Shown here piece after piece: positions 8,189 through 16,174 of a stretch of DNA of 64,000 nt. Both the position numbers and the translations under genes were made by a program. Numbering within the stretch: position 1 is the first letter of the stretch; each line of letters starts with the position of its first letter. The stretch is from Pseudothauera nasutitermitis (lineage in GTDB: Bacteria > Pseudomonadota > Gammaproteobacteria > Burkholderiales > Rhodocyclaceae), in the NCBI RefSeq assembly GCF_004801295.1, contig NZ_SSOC01000001.1, forward strand, positions 372,001-436,000, written 5' to 3'. The notes beneath the pieces were generated by a model. The model ran no database searches, was not told the origin of the DNA, and saw nothing but the letters and a program-made list of their open reading frames with translations.

Positions 8189-9460
8189 ATGAAAACCTTC
8201 CCGGACACGGAAAGCACCGCGCAGCCGCTGGGGCGCGTGCAGTTCGCGCGGCTGGTGCAGCTGCGCTGGCTGTCGGTCGGCTGCATGGCGCTCGCGGCAT
8301 TCGCGCTGCCGCCGCTGCTGGGGATCGAACTGCCGCAGGCGCATCTGTTGGCGGTTGCGCTGGTACTGGCCGCGGCGAATCTGTTCAGCATCGCCTGGGC
8401 GGCGTATCGTCCGGCCCATGGCGCGCCGGTCCTGTTCGGCCAGCTCGCGGCCGACCTGGCCGGCTGGAGCGTCTTCCTGTATTTCAGCGGCGGCGCCACC
8501 AATCCGCTGATCTCCCTGCTGCTGCCGCTGGTGGCCATCGGCGCGGCCATCCTGCCGGCCGCCCTGGGCTGGCTGCTGGCGGCACTGGCGGTGGCGGCCT
8601 ATTCGCTGCTGTGGCACCTCAACCGGCCGGTGGCCTTCCACAACCATGCGGACGCGATGCACTGGCATCTGGCCGGCATGGGGTTCACCTTCGCCCTGTC
8701 CACCGTCGTGGTGGTGTGGTTCGTGGCGCGCGCAACCGCCGCGCTGCGCCGGCGCGAACGCGAACTCGCGGCGGCGCGCGAGGCGCGCGCGCGCGACGAA
8801 CGCATCGTCGCCCTGGGCAATCTGGCGGCAAGCGCCGCGCACAAACTGGGCACGCCGCTGGGCACCCTGCGCATCCTGATCGACGAGCTCGAGCGCAGCC
8901 AGCCCGCGGGCGCGCCGGCGCGGGAAGATCTGGCGCTGATGCGCGAACAGGTGGAGCACTGCAAGCAGATTCTGGGCGGGCTCACCGCCGACGCCGGTGC
9001 GCTGCGCGCCGAGGGCGGTGCGGCGATGCCGGCGGAGGACTGGGTGGGCGGGGTCGTGCGGCGCTGGCAGGCCCTGCGTCCGCACGTGACCGCGCGCCTG
9101 CACTGCGATGGCGATCTGGCCCATACCCGGATCGTGGCCGATGCCACGCTGGGCGAAGCCCTGCACACGCTGATCGACAATGCCGCCAATGCGGATCCGC
9201 AGGCGGTGGAGATCGACGCGCGCCTGCGCGCGGGCGTGCTGCAGATCGAAGTGAAGGACCGCGGCCCCGGCATTCCACCGCCCTTGCTGGCGACGCTGGG
9301 CCACGCCCCGGTGGCGCCCGGCGCGGACGGCCTGGGCATCGGCCTGTTTCTCGCCCGCGCGACGCTGGCGCGGCTGGGCGGCGACCTGGCACTGGGCGCG
9401 CGCGAGGGCGGTGGTACGATCGCGCGGCTGACTGTTCCGCTGGAAAGCATCCGCGCATGA
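8189..9460 (+). CDS. regB: RegB/PrrB/ActS-family redox sensor histidine kinase
   Basis: A 423-residue membrane sensor kinase. Six hydrophobic segments fill residues 25-190, with the quinone-site heptapeptide GGATNPL at 101-107 (family consensus GGxxNPF). The phospho-acceptor is His218, and Cys258 lies exactly 40 residues later, the same spacing as His225 and redox-active Cys265 of Rhodobacter RegB. The ATPase domain has DNAANADP, DRGPGIP and GLGIGLFLARA. The H-box reads HKLGTPL rather than HELGTPL, a change of the acidic residue that normally assists phosphorylation. The stop overlaps the regA start (ATGA). It is divergent from nosZ. Confidence 0.92.
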   Translation: MKTFPDTESTAQPLGRVQFARLVQLRWLSVGCMALAAFALPPLLGIELPQAHLLAVALVLAAANLFSIAWAAYRPAHGAPVLFGQLAADLAGWSVFLYFSGGATNPLISLLLPLVAIGAAILPAALGWLLAALAVAAYSLLWHLNRPVAFHNHADAMHWHLAGMGFTFALSTVVVVWFVARATAALRRRERELAAAREARARDERIVALGNLAASAAHKLGTPLGTLRILIDELERSQPAGAPAREDLALMREQVEHCKQILGGLTADAGALRAEGGAAMPAEDWVGGVVRRWQALRPHVTARLHCDGDLAHTRIVADATLGEALHTLIDNAANADPQAVEIDARLRAGVLQIEVKDRGPGIPPPLLATLGHAPVAPGADGLGIGLFLARATLARLGGDLALGAREGGGTIARLTVPLESIRA

Positions 9461-10026
9461 ACGCATCCCATGCCGCCGAGCCCCATCCCGGCGCATCCCA
9501 TCCCCATCTGCTCGTGGTCGATGACGATCCGGTGTTCAACCGCGTACTGTCGCGCGCGCTGGCGCAGCGCGGCTTCACGGTGTTCAGCGCGCACAACCAG
9601 GAGCAGGCCCTGTTGCTGGCCGACGCGCAGGAGCCGGAATTCGTCGTGCTGGATCTGAACCTGGACGGCGAGTCCGGGCTGAAACTCATTGCGCCGCTGC
9701 TGGGCATCAACCCCAATGCACGCATCCTGGTGCTGACCGGCTATGCCAGCATCGCCACCGCGGTCAACGCGGTCAAGCTCGGCGCGGTGCAGTACCTCGC
9801 CAAGCCGGCCGACGTGGAAACCCTGATCAAGGCCCTGCAGGCGGACGAACTGGCGATCGACGATGCAATCGGCAGCCAGCCGCTATCGGTGGATCAGGTG
9901 GAGTGGGAGCACATCCAGCGCGTGCTGGCGGAGCACGATGGCAACATCTCGGCCACCGCGCGGGCGCTCAAGATGCACCGGCGCACGCTGCAGCGCAAGT
10001 TGGCCCGTCCGCCGGGACTGCCCTGA
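9457..10026 (+). CDS. regA: RegA/PrrA/ActR-family response regulator
   Basis: A 189-residue response regulator. The receiver domain shows the acidic pocket VVDDD (20-24), phospho-acceptor Asp66 in VVLDLNLDGESG, the LTGY switch residue and the conserved Lys in LAKPAD. A proline-poor linker leads to a short Fis-type helix-turn-helix ending in KMHRRTLQRKLARP, nearly invariant in RegA proteins. The start overlaps the regB stop by 4 nt. As a global redox regulator it probably acts on nosZ and other respiratory genes. Confidence 0.95.
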   Translation: MNASHAAEPHPGASHPHLLVVDDDPVFNRVLSRALAQRGFTVFSAHNQEQALLLADAQEPEFVVLDLNLDGESGLKLIAPLLGINPNARILVLTGYASIATAVNAVKLGAVQYLAKPADVETLIKALQADELAIDDAIGSQPLSVDQVEWEHIQRVLAEHDGNISATARALKMHRRTLQRKLARPPGLP

Positions 10027-10047
10027 TCTTTTCCAGGAAGCGGGGCC

Positions 10048-10085
10048 AAAGAAAAAGCCAACCCGGAAGGATTGGCTTTTTCTTT
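10048..10085. terminator. Bidirectional terminator between regA and tRNA-Asn
   Basis: A 14-bp perfect inverted repeat (AAAGAAAAAGCCAA / TTGGCTTTTTCTTT, 10-nt loop) with A- and T-rich outer arms can end transcription from both sides. Its minus-strand side ends only 2 nt from the encoded CCA of the tRNA gene. Confidence 0.85.
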
Positions 10086-10087
10086 TC

Positions 10088-10163
10088 TGGCTCCCCGACC
10101 TGGGCTCGAACCAGGGACCTACGGATTAACAGTCCGGCGCTCTACCGACTGAGCTATCGGGGA
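10088..10163 (-). tRNA. tRNA-Asn (GTT)
   Basis: A 76-nt cloverleaf including encoded CCA. The acceptor arms are TCCCCGA/TCGGGGA with G discriminator, the anticodon loop is CTGTTAA (anticodon GTT), and the T arm contains GGTTCGAGCC. It is the second gene of a tandem pair on the minus strand. Confidence 0.97.
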
Positions 10164-10215
10164 ATAAACGAATTGTGTGCTGCATGTTCCCTGGCGGGCC
10201 ACGGAACGGAATTCC

Positions 10216-10291
10216 TGGCTCCTCGACCTGGGCTCGAACCAGGGACCTACGGATTAACAGTCCGGCGCTCTACCGACTGAGCTATCGAGGA
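10216..10291 (-). tRNA. tRNA-Asn (GTT), second copy
   Basis: A 76-nt cloverleaf including CCA, identical to the other copy except for one compensated acceptor pair (TCCTCGA/TCGAGGA in place of TCCCCGA/TCGGGGA). The anticodon is GTT. It is closest to the promoter and separated by 52 nt from the downstream copy. Confidence 0.97.
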
Positions 10292-10303
10292 ACAGAGCCG
10301 CGC

Positions 10304-10332
10304 ATTCTAGGTGGCGAACGGCGGTTCGTCAA
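10304..10332 (-). promoter_or_regulatory. Sigma-70 promoter of the tRNA-Asn pair
   Basis: On the minus strand TTGACG (10327-10332), a 17-nt spacer, then TAGAAT (10304-10309); both hexamers match 5 of 6. The predicted start is about 6 nt before the tRNA. The -35 overlaps the T tail of the preceding terminator. Confidence 0.8.
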
Positions 10333-10364
10333 TAAACCGGCGGCAATTTTTCGCCTGCCGCCGG
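10331..10364 (-). terminator. Terminator of the aminotransferase gene
   Basis: A 9-bp stem (CCGGCGGCA / TGCCGCCGG, 10337-10364) with a 10-nt loop is followed by TTTATT on the minus strand, 12 nt after the stop codon. Confidence 0.75.
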
Positions 10365-10375
10365 GGTGGCGGAGA

Positions 10376-11584
10376 TCAACCCTTGGTGACCGCGGCGATG
10401 GCCTGGGCCACGTAGCCGATGTTCTTCGAGTTCAGCGCGGCCAGGCAGATGCGGCCGGTGGACACGGCGTAGATGCCGAACTCGGCGCGCAGGCGCTCCA
10501 CCTGGGCGGCCGACAGGCCGGTGTAGGAGAACATGCCACGCTGCTTGGCGACGAAGGAGAAATCCTGCGTGGCGCCGGCGGCCTTCAGCTGATCCACCAG
10601 GCCGGTGCGCATGGCACGGATGCGGTCGCGCATGCCGGCCAGTTCGGTTTCCCATTCCTGGCGCAGTTCGGCGGAGTTGAGCACGGCCGCGACCACGGCG
10701 CCGCCGTGGATCGGCGGGTTGGAGTAGTTGGTGCGGATGACGCGCTTGACCTGCGACAGCACGCGGGCGGATTCGTCCTTGCCGGCGGTGACGATGGTCA
10801 GCGCGCCGACGCGCTCGCCGTACAGCGAGAAGCTCTTCGAGAACGAACTGGAGACGAAGAACTGCAGGCCGCTGGCCGAGAACGCGCGCACCGCCACGGC
10901 ATCCGCGTCGATGCCGTCGGCGAAGCCCTGGTAGGCCATGTCGAGGAAGGGCACCAGGCCGCGCGCGCGGCAGGCGTCCACCACCTCGTTCCATTGGGCG
11001 TCGGAAAGGTCGGCGCCGGTGGGGTTGTGGCAGCAGGCGTGCAGCACGATGATGGAGCCGGCCGGGGCGGCTTCCAGGCTGGTCTTCATGCCGGTGAAGT
11101 TCACCCCGCGGGTGGCCGCGTCGTAGTAGGCGTAGGTATCCACCGGGAAGCCGGCGGATTCGAACAGCGCGCGGTGGTTTTCCCAGCTCGGGTCGGAGAT
11201 GTACACCGTGGCGCCGGGCAGCAGGCGCTTCAGGTAGTCGGCGCCGACCTTCAGCGCACCGGTGCCGCCGAGGGCTTCGACGGTGACCACCTGGGCGTTG
11301 GCGATGAGGGCGGAATCCTTGCCGAACAGCAGGTTCTGCACCGCGCCGTTGTAGGCCGCCGGGCCTTCGATGGGCTGGTAGCCGCGCGGCGGCTGGGCTT
11401 CCAGGCGGGCCTTTTCGGCGGCGCGCACGGCGCCCAGCAGCGGAATCTTGCCGTTGTCGTCGTAGTACACGCCGACGCCGAGGTTGACCTTTTCGCTGCG
11501 GGTATCGGCGTTGAAGGCTTCGTTGAGACCGAGGATCGGGTCACGGGGCGCCATTTCGACGGCGGCGAAGATCGAGGCGGACAT
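10376..11584 (-). CDS. tyrB: Aromatic-amino-acid/aspartate aminotransferase
   Basis: A 402-residue class I PLP-dependent aminotransferase moving amino groups between aspartate or aromatic amino acids and 2-oxoglutarate. The PLP lysine lies in [16 protein letters not shown], the [10 protein letters not shown] segment contacts the cofactor phosphate region, and the C-terminal arm has SRIC-like [10 protein letters not shown] (substrate-carboxylate Arg). Length is close to the 397 of E. coli TyrB and AspC. Start at 11584 has GGAG 5 nt upstream. It is divergent from uvrB. TyrB versus AspC specificity cannot be settled from sequence. Confidence 0.93.
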   Translation of the reverse strand: MSASIFAAVEMAPRDPILGLNEAFNADTRSEKVNLGVGVYYDDNGKIPLLGAVRAAEKARLEAQPPRGYQPIEGPAAYNGAVQNLLFGKDSALIANAQVVTVEALGGTGALKVGADYLKRLLPGATVYISDPSWENHRALFESAGFPVDTYAYYDAATRGVNFTGMKTSLEAAPAGSIIVLHACCHNPTGADLSDAQWNEVVDACRARGLVPFLDMAYQGFADGIDADAVAVRAFSASGLQFFVSSSFSKSFSLYGERVGALTIVTAGKDESARVLSQVKRVIRTNYSNPPIHGGAVVAAVLNSAELRQEWETELAGMRDRIRAMRTGLVDQLKAAGATQDFSFVAKQRGMFSYTGLSAAQVERLRAEFGIYAVSTGRICLAALNSKNIGYVAQAIAAVTKG

Positions 11585-11726
11585 GTGGGCTCCAGTCGTT
11601 GGGGAAGGGCGCGCCGCGGGGCGGTCGGCAGGCCGTGCCGTGACGCGCGAAATGGTCAATAATCGACGTTTGGCGTGGCGTCCTGCGAGGCGCCGCGGCC
11701 ACCCGAAACGAAGCGGAAATTCTAGC

Positions 11727-13790
11727 ATGACGAGTCCTGCGGCCAGCGCGCGCGTGATCACTTACGAAGGCAGTCCGTTCCGCCTGCATCAGCCGTTTCC
11801 GCCCGCCGGCGATCAGCCCACGGCCATCGAGCAACTGGTGGAAGGCATCGGCGACGGGCTGATGTTCCAGACCCTGCTGGGGGTGACCGGCTCCGGCAAG
11901 ACCTACACCATGGCCAATGTCATCGCGCGCTGCGGGCGCCCGGCGCTGGTGCTGGCGCCCAACAAGACGCTGGCCGCGCAGCTGTATTCGGAGTTCAAGG
12001 AGTTCCTGCCCGAGAACGCGGTGGAGTATTTCGTTTCCTACTACGACTACTATCAGCCCGAGGCCTACGTGCCCTCGCGCGATCTGTTCATCGAGAAGGA
12101 TTCCAGCATCAACGAGCACATCGAGCAGATGCGCCTGTCGGCCACAAAGAGTCTGATGGAGCGCCGCGACGTGGTGATCGTGGCCACCGTGTCGTGCATC
12201 TACGGCATCGGCGACCCGGTGGACTACCACAGCATGGTGCTGCACCTGCGCGAGGGCGAGCGCATTGCCCACCGCGACCTGATCGCCCGCCTGGTGGCGA
12301 TGCAGTACACCCGCTCGGACATGGATTTCCGCCGCGGCACCTTCCGCGTGCGCGGCGACGTGGTGGACGTGTTCCCCTCGGAAAACGCGGAACTCGCCGT
12401 GCGCATCGAGATGTTCGACGACGAGATCGAGCACCTCACCCTGTTCGACCCGCTCACCGGCCACCTCAAGCAGAAGATGGTGCGCTTCACCGTGTATCCG
12501 TCCAGCCACTACGTGACGCCGCGCGCCACGGTGCTGAAGGCCATCGAGGCGATCAAGGAGGAGCTGAACGAACGGGTGAAGTTCTTCCAGCGCGAGAACA
12601 AGCTGGTGGAGGCGCAGCGCATCGAGCAGCGCACCCGTTTCGACCTGGAGATGCTCAACGAGATGGGCTTCTGCAAGGGCATCGAGAACTACTCCCGCCA
12701 CTTGTCCGGGCGCGGGCAGGGCGAGGCGCCGCCCACGCTGATCGACTATCTGCCGTCGGATGCGCTGCTGTTCGTGGACGAATCGCACGTCACCGTGCCG
12801 CAGGTCGGCGGCATGTACAAGGGCGACCGCTCGCGCAAGGACAACCTGGTGGAATACGGCTTCCGCCTGCCCTCGGCGCTGGACAACCGGCCGCTCAAGT
12901 TCGACGAGTTCGAGCGCCTGATGCCGCAGACCATCTTCGTCTCCGCCACGCCGGCGGCCTACGAGGAAGCGCACCAGGGCCAGGTGGTGGAGCAGGTGGT
13001 GCGCCCCACCGGGCTGATCGACCCGGTGGTGGCGGTGCGCCCGGCGATCACCCAGGTGGACGATCTGCTCGGCGAGATCCGCCGCCGCGTGGCGGCCGAG
13101 GAGCGCGTGCTGGTCACCGTGCTGACCAAGCGCATGGCCGAGGACCTCACCGACTACCTGGGCGAGAACGGCGTGCGCGTGCGCTACCTGCACTCGGACA
13201 TCGACACCGTGGAGCGCGTGGAGATCATCCGCGACCTGCGCCTGGGCGAGTTCGACGTGCTGGTGGGCATCAACCTGCTGCGCGAGGGCCTGGACATCCC
13301 GGAGGTGTCGCTGGTGGCCATCCTGGACGCGGACAAGGAAGGCTTCCTGCGTTCCGTGCGTTCGCTGATCCAGACCATCGGCCGCGCCGCGCGCCACATC
13401 CACGGCACCGCCATCCTGTATGCCGACCGGATCACCGATTCGATGAAGGCGGCGATCGGCGAAACCGAGCGCCGCCGGCAGAAACAGATCGATTTCAACG
13501 CGGCCCACGGCATCGTGCCGAAGACGGTCACCAAGCGCATCAAGGACATCATCGACGGCGTCTACAGCACGGCGGAAGGCAATGCGCGCGATGCGCTGCG
13601 GGTGGCCGAGGACAGTGCCGATTACGAAGTCATGGATGAAAAAGGGCTGGCCAAGGCCATCAAGAAGCTGGAAAAGGCCATGCAGGAACACGCCCGCAAC
13701 CTGGAATTCGAAAAAGCGGCGGCCGCGCGCGACGAGTTGTTCCGTCTGCGCCAGCGAGCCTTCGGCGCGGACCGCCACGACGAAGCGTGA
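11727..13790 (+). CDS. uvrB: UvrB, excision nuclease subunit B
   Basis: A 687-residue damage-verifying helicase of nucleotide excision repair. Walker A is [10 protein letters not shown] (about 51-60), the beta-hairpin carries [15 protein letters not shown], helicase motif II is FVDESH and motif VI is QTIGRAARH. The C-terminal UVR domain ([21 protein letters not shown]) binds UvrC, which is also encoded in this window. I chose the ATG at 11727; the longer frame runs into the divergent aminotransferase leader. No LexA box is visible upstream. Confidence 0.98.
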   Translation: MTSPAASARVITYEGSPFRLHQPFPPAGDQPTAIEQLVEGIGDGLMFQTLLGVTGSGKTYTMANVIARCGRPALVLAPNKTLAAQLYSEFKEFLPENAVEYFVSYYDYYQPEAYVPSRDLFIEKDSSINEHIEQMRLSATKSLMERRDVVIVATVSCIYGIGDPVDYHSMVLHLREGERIAHRDLIARLVAMQYTRSDMDFRRGTFRVRGDVVDVFPSENAELAVRIEMFDDEIEHLTLFDPLTGHLKQKMVRFTVYPSSHYVTPRATVLKAIEAIKEELNERVKFFQRENKLVEAQRIEQRTRFDLEMLNEMGFCKGIENYSRHLSGRGQGEAPPTLIDYLPSDALLFVDESHVTVPQVGGMYKGDRSRKDNLVEYGFRLPSALDNRPLKFDEFERLMPQTIFVSATPAAYEEAHQGQVVEQVVRPTGLIDPVVAVRPAITQVDDLLGEIRRRVAAEERVLVTVLTKRMAEDLTDYLGENGVRVRYLHSDIDTVERVEIIRDLRLGEFDVLVGINLLREGLDIPEVSLVAILDADKEGFLRSVRSLIQTIGRAARHIHGTAILYADRITDSMKAAIGETERRRQKQIDFNAAHGIVPKTVTKRIKDIIDGVYSTAEGNARDALRVAEDSADYEVMDEKGLAKAIKKLEKAMQEHARNLEFEKAAAARDELFRLRQRAFGADRHDEA

Positions 13791-13831
13791 CCCGGAGACG
13801 GGCTCTGACAGAGAGGGAGGAAGCCGTACGC

Positions 13832-14302
13832 ATGAAGCGCATCTTGTTCGTTTGCACCGGGAATATCTGCCGCTCGCCCACCGCCGAAGGCGTGGCGCGC
13901 GCCTTCATCGAGCGTGAGGGCCTGGGCGGCGAGGTGGAGGTGGATTCCGCCGGCCTGAGCGGCTATCACGTCGGCGAGGCGCCCGATCCGCGCAGCCGCA
14001 AGGCCGCGCTGAAGCGCGGCTACGATCTTGCCGGATTGAGCGCGCGTCGCCTGGAAGTGGTCGATTTCCAGCGTTTCGATGTGCTGCTGGCGATGGACCA
14101 GGAGCATCTCGAATCCATGCTGGAAATGTGCCCGCCGGTCTACCAGCCCAAGGTGGCGCTGTTTCTCGACTACGCGCACGGCACGCAAGGCGAGGAGGTG
14201 GCCGACCCCTACTACGGCGGGGACGCGGGCTTCGAGGCGGTGCTCGATCTGTGCGAGGCGGGTGTGCGCGGCATCCTGGAGAAGCTCGGCCTGCCGCGCT
14301 GA
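13832..14302 (+). CDS. Low-molecular-weight protein tyrosine phosphatase
   Basis: A 156-residue cytoplasmic phosphatase. The P-loop CTGNICRSP (Cys8, Arg14) is at the N-terminus and the general acid is in DPYYGG near the C-terminus, the full catalytic set of the family. It lies 41 nt after uvrB, possibly co-transcribed. The start follows GGGAGG with 11 nt spacing; an upstream in-frame ATG overlaps uvrB but has no family-like sequence. Such enzymes dephosphorylate tyrosine kinases of capsule export, but no kinase gene is nearby. Confidence 0.93.
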   Translation: MKRILFVCTGNICRSPTAEGVARAFIEREGLGGEVEVDSAGLSGYHVGEAPDPRSRKAALKRGYDLAGLSARRLEVVDFQRFDVLLAMDQEHLESMLEMCPPVYQPKVALFLDYAHGTQGEEVADPYYGGDAGFEAVLDLCEAGVRGILEKLGLPR

Positions 14303-14329
14303 GGGCGCTGCCGGCGCGTTCGGTGCTGG

Positions 14330-15463
14330 CTACTCGTCGAACAGGCGCAACTGGCGCGCATCCGCCGCAGGCGGGCGGAAGCGCGTGGTGTCGAACACCG
14401 GCATGGCGCGTGCATGCAGGCCCAGGCGGGCGCAGGCGCGTTGCAGGCGCTGGCGGTAGAGATCGGCGAACACGCCTTGGCCGCGCATGCGGTGGCCGAA
14501 GCGCGCGTCGTTGAGGCGGCCGCCGCGTGTCTGCGCAATCAGGCTCAGCACGTGGCGCGCGCGTCCCGGGTAGTGGCGCACCAGCCAGTCGGCGAACAGT
14601 TCGCGCAGCTCGTGCGGCAGGCGCAGCAGCACGTAGCCGGCCGTGCGCGCACCATGCGCCTGCGCGGCTTCCAGCACGCTTTCCAGTTCATGGTCGTTGA
14701 GCGCCGGGATCAGCGGCGCGCACAGCACGCCCACCGGAATGCCGGCCCGCGCTAGCCGCGCCATCGCCGCCAGCCGGCGTGCCGGCCGCGCCGCGCGCGG
14801 CTCCATGCGGCGCGCCAGTTCGTCGTCCAGCGTGGTCACCGAGAACATCACCTGGGCCAGCCCGTCGCGCGCCAGATCGGCGAGCAGGTCCACATCGCGC
14901 TCGATCAGCGCGGACTTGGTGATGACGTGCACCGGATGGCGGGTGGCGGCGAGCACTTCGAGGATCTGCCGGGTGATGCCCAGGCGGCGCTCCACGGGCT
15001 GGTAGGCGTCGGTGTTCACGCCCAGCGCGATGGGCGCGCAGCGGTAGCCGGGGCGGGCCAGTTCGGCGCGCAGCAGGCGGGCGGCATCGGGCTTCCAGCT
15101 CAGCCGGGTCTCGAAATCCAGGCCCGGCGAGAGGCCCAGGTAGGCATGCGTGGGACGCGCGAAGCAGTAGCTGCAGCCGTGCTCGCAGCCCCGATAGGGG
15201 TTGATCGAGCGGTCGAAGGGAATGTCCGGCGAGTGGTTGTAGGACAGCACGCTACGCGCACGGTCGATTTCCAGCACGGTGGCCGGGTTGCAGCCGTCTT
15301 CGCCATCGTCGCAATCGGCGCCCGCGATGCCGTGCGCGGCCAGAGCCTCTTCCGCATCGTGGATGCGCGTCCAGGCCGCGTAGCGGCTGTCGGGCGACAG
15401 CGTGCTGCCGCGTCCGCGCGGTACTGGCGTGAAAGAGGCGGGGGGCGGTTCGGGCATGGCCAT
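14330..15463 (-). CDS. Radical SAM protein, PA0069 family, LexA-controlled
   Basis: A 377-residue protein of the radical SAM PA0069 family. The cluster motif is CEHGCSYC (CxxxCxxC) near residue 92, preceded by NPYRGC, and the protein ends in a typical RQLRLFDE tail. Proteins of this group are distantly related to spore photoproduct lyase, but the substrate is unknown. A near-consensus LexA box sits 7-26 nt before the start, so it should be induced by DNA damage. The mRNA leader would then be very short; Met3 at 15457 is an alternative start. It is convergent with the phosphatase gene. Confidence 0.9.
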   Translation of the reverse strand: MAMPEPPPASFTPVPRGRGSTLSPDSRYAAWTRIHDAEEALAAHGIAGADCDDGEDGCNPATVLEIDRARSVLSYNHSPDIPFDRSINPYRGCEHGCSYCFARPTHAYLGLSPGLDFETRLSWKPDAARLLRAELARPGYRCAPIALGVNTDAYQPVERRLGITRQILEVLAATRHPVHVITKSALIERDVDLLADLARDGLAQVMFSVTTLDDELARRMEPRAARPARRLAAMARLARAGIPVGVLCAPLIPALNDHELESVLEAAQAHGARTAGYVLLRLPHELRELFADWLVRHYPGRARHVLSLIAQTRGGRLNDARFGHRMRGQGVFADLYRQRLQRACARLGLHARAMPVFDTTRFRPPAADARQLRLFDE

Positions 15464-15469
15464 ACTTTG

Positions 15470-15489
15470 AACTGTTCAAAAATACAGTT
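15470..15489. promoter_or_regulatory. LexA (SOS) box
   Basis: AACTGTTCAAAAATACAGTT holds CTGT-N8-ACAG exactly, the gamma/betaproteobacterial LexA consensus. It lies inside a larger 14+14 bp perfect inverted repeat (15461-15498) that reaches the start codon of the radical SAM gene, giving a tight repressor-over-promoter arrangement. Confidence 0.82.
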
Positions 15490-15539
15490 CAAAGTATGAT
15501 CCGTAAGACACGCGGGCTCAAGAGCCGCCGGCGGGTGTT

Positions 15540-15971
15540 TCAGCCCTGCGTGCCGGGCGGAGCGTAGAGCGCGAACACTTCCGCGCCGGTGAGATCGCGC
15601 GTGGCATTGGCAAAGCGGTACCAGACGGGTTTGTCGTCGATGAAGATCTGGCTGTCGAACAGCCACGGCTGTCCGCCATCCACCAGTCCCACCGGCACGG
15701 CGTAATGGCTGCCGTCGCGCAGGCGGTAGAACAGGTGGGTGCCGCAGGTCTTGCAGAAACCGCGTTCCGCCCAGTCGGAGGAAGGATAGACGGCGAGCTG
15801 CGCTTCGCCTTCGATGCGCGGTGCACCCACGCATTCGAAGGCGAACATCGGCCCGCCCGACCATCTGCGGCAGATGCCGCAGTGGCAGGCGCCGACTTCA
15901 TGGCTGGCCGCCGTGGCGGCGATGCGTACCGCGCCGCACAGGCAGCGGCCGTCGAGTTCGAAGGTATCCAT
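15540..15971 (-). CDS. GFA/CENP-V family zinc protein
   Basis: A 143-residue protein of the glutathione-dependent formaldehyde-activating (GFA)/CENP-V fold. The zinc ligands are visible: CLCG, CHCGICRRWSGG and CKTCGTHLFYR. Members often have no proven formaldehyde activity, so the substrate is unknown. The start at 15971 has a very strong ribosome binding site (AGGAGG, 6 nt spacing). It is followed by the SOS-controlled radical SAM gene, with the LexA box between them. Confidence 0.9.
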   Translation of the reverse strand: MDTFELDGRCLCGAVRIAATAASHEVGACHCGICRRWSGGPMFAFECVGAPRIEGEAQLAVYPSSDWAERGFCKTCGTHLFYRLRDGSHYAVPVGLVDGGQPWLFDSQIFIDDKPVWYRFANATRDLTGAEVFALYAPPGTQG

Positions 15972-16106
15972 GGGGCTCCTCCTGATGCGTGCCCGGTAGG
16001 CGAGGTGCCGGGCGGGAATGCAGATCCGGATTTCCTGGCAGGCCCTGGCAGCACCACTGCTGTGGGCGCGGATGTATGCAGTATAGGCGGTACCCCGGAG
16101 CGGGCC

Positions 16107-16152
16107 GAAAAGCGAACGGGCCGCCATGCCCGAGGACATGGCGGCCCGTTCG
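16107..16152 (-). terminator. Rho-independent terminator of rne
   Basis: A 16-bp perfect stem (CGAACGGGCCGCCATG / CATGGCGGCCCGTTCG, 16113-16152, 8-nt loop) is followed on the minus strand by CTTTTC. It begins 22 nt after the rne stop. Confidence 0.8.
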
Positions 16153-16174
16153 TGCGTCTGCACGCGGTAGTGGA

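Noticed and set aside
10175-11662. Plus-strand frame running over a tRNA-Asn gene into the aminotransferase region
   Set aside because: It reads through a tRNA, a terminator and the antisense of a conserved gene.
11585-11726. Search for a LexA box upstream of uvrB
   Set aside because: No CTGT-N8-ACAG or close variant was found, so SOS control of uvrB is not supported here.
11541-13778. Long minus-strand open frame opposite uvrB
   Set aside because: An antisense shadow of a well-conserved gene; the composition (His, Asp, Val rich) is typical for reversed high-GC coding DNA.
15461-15498. The inverted repeat as a transcription terminator
   Set aside because: No T-run follows in either direction, and the CTGT-N8-ACAG core fits LexA much better.
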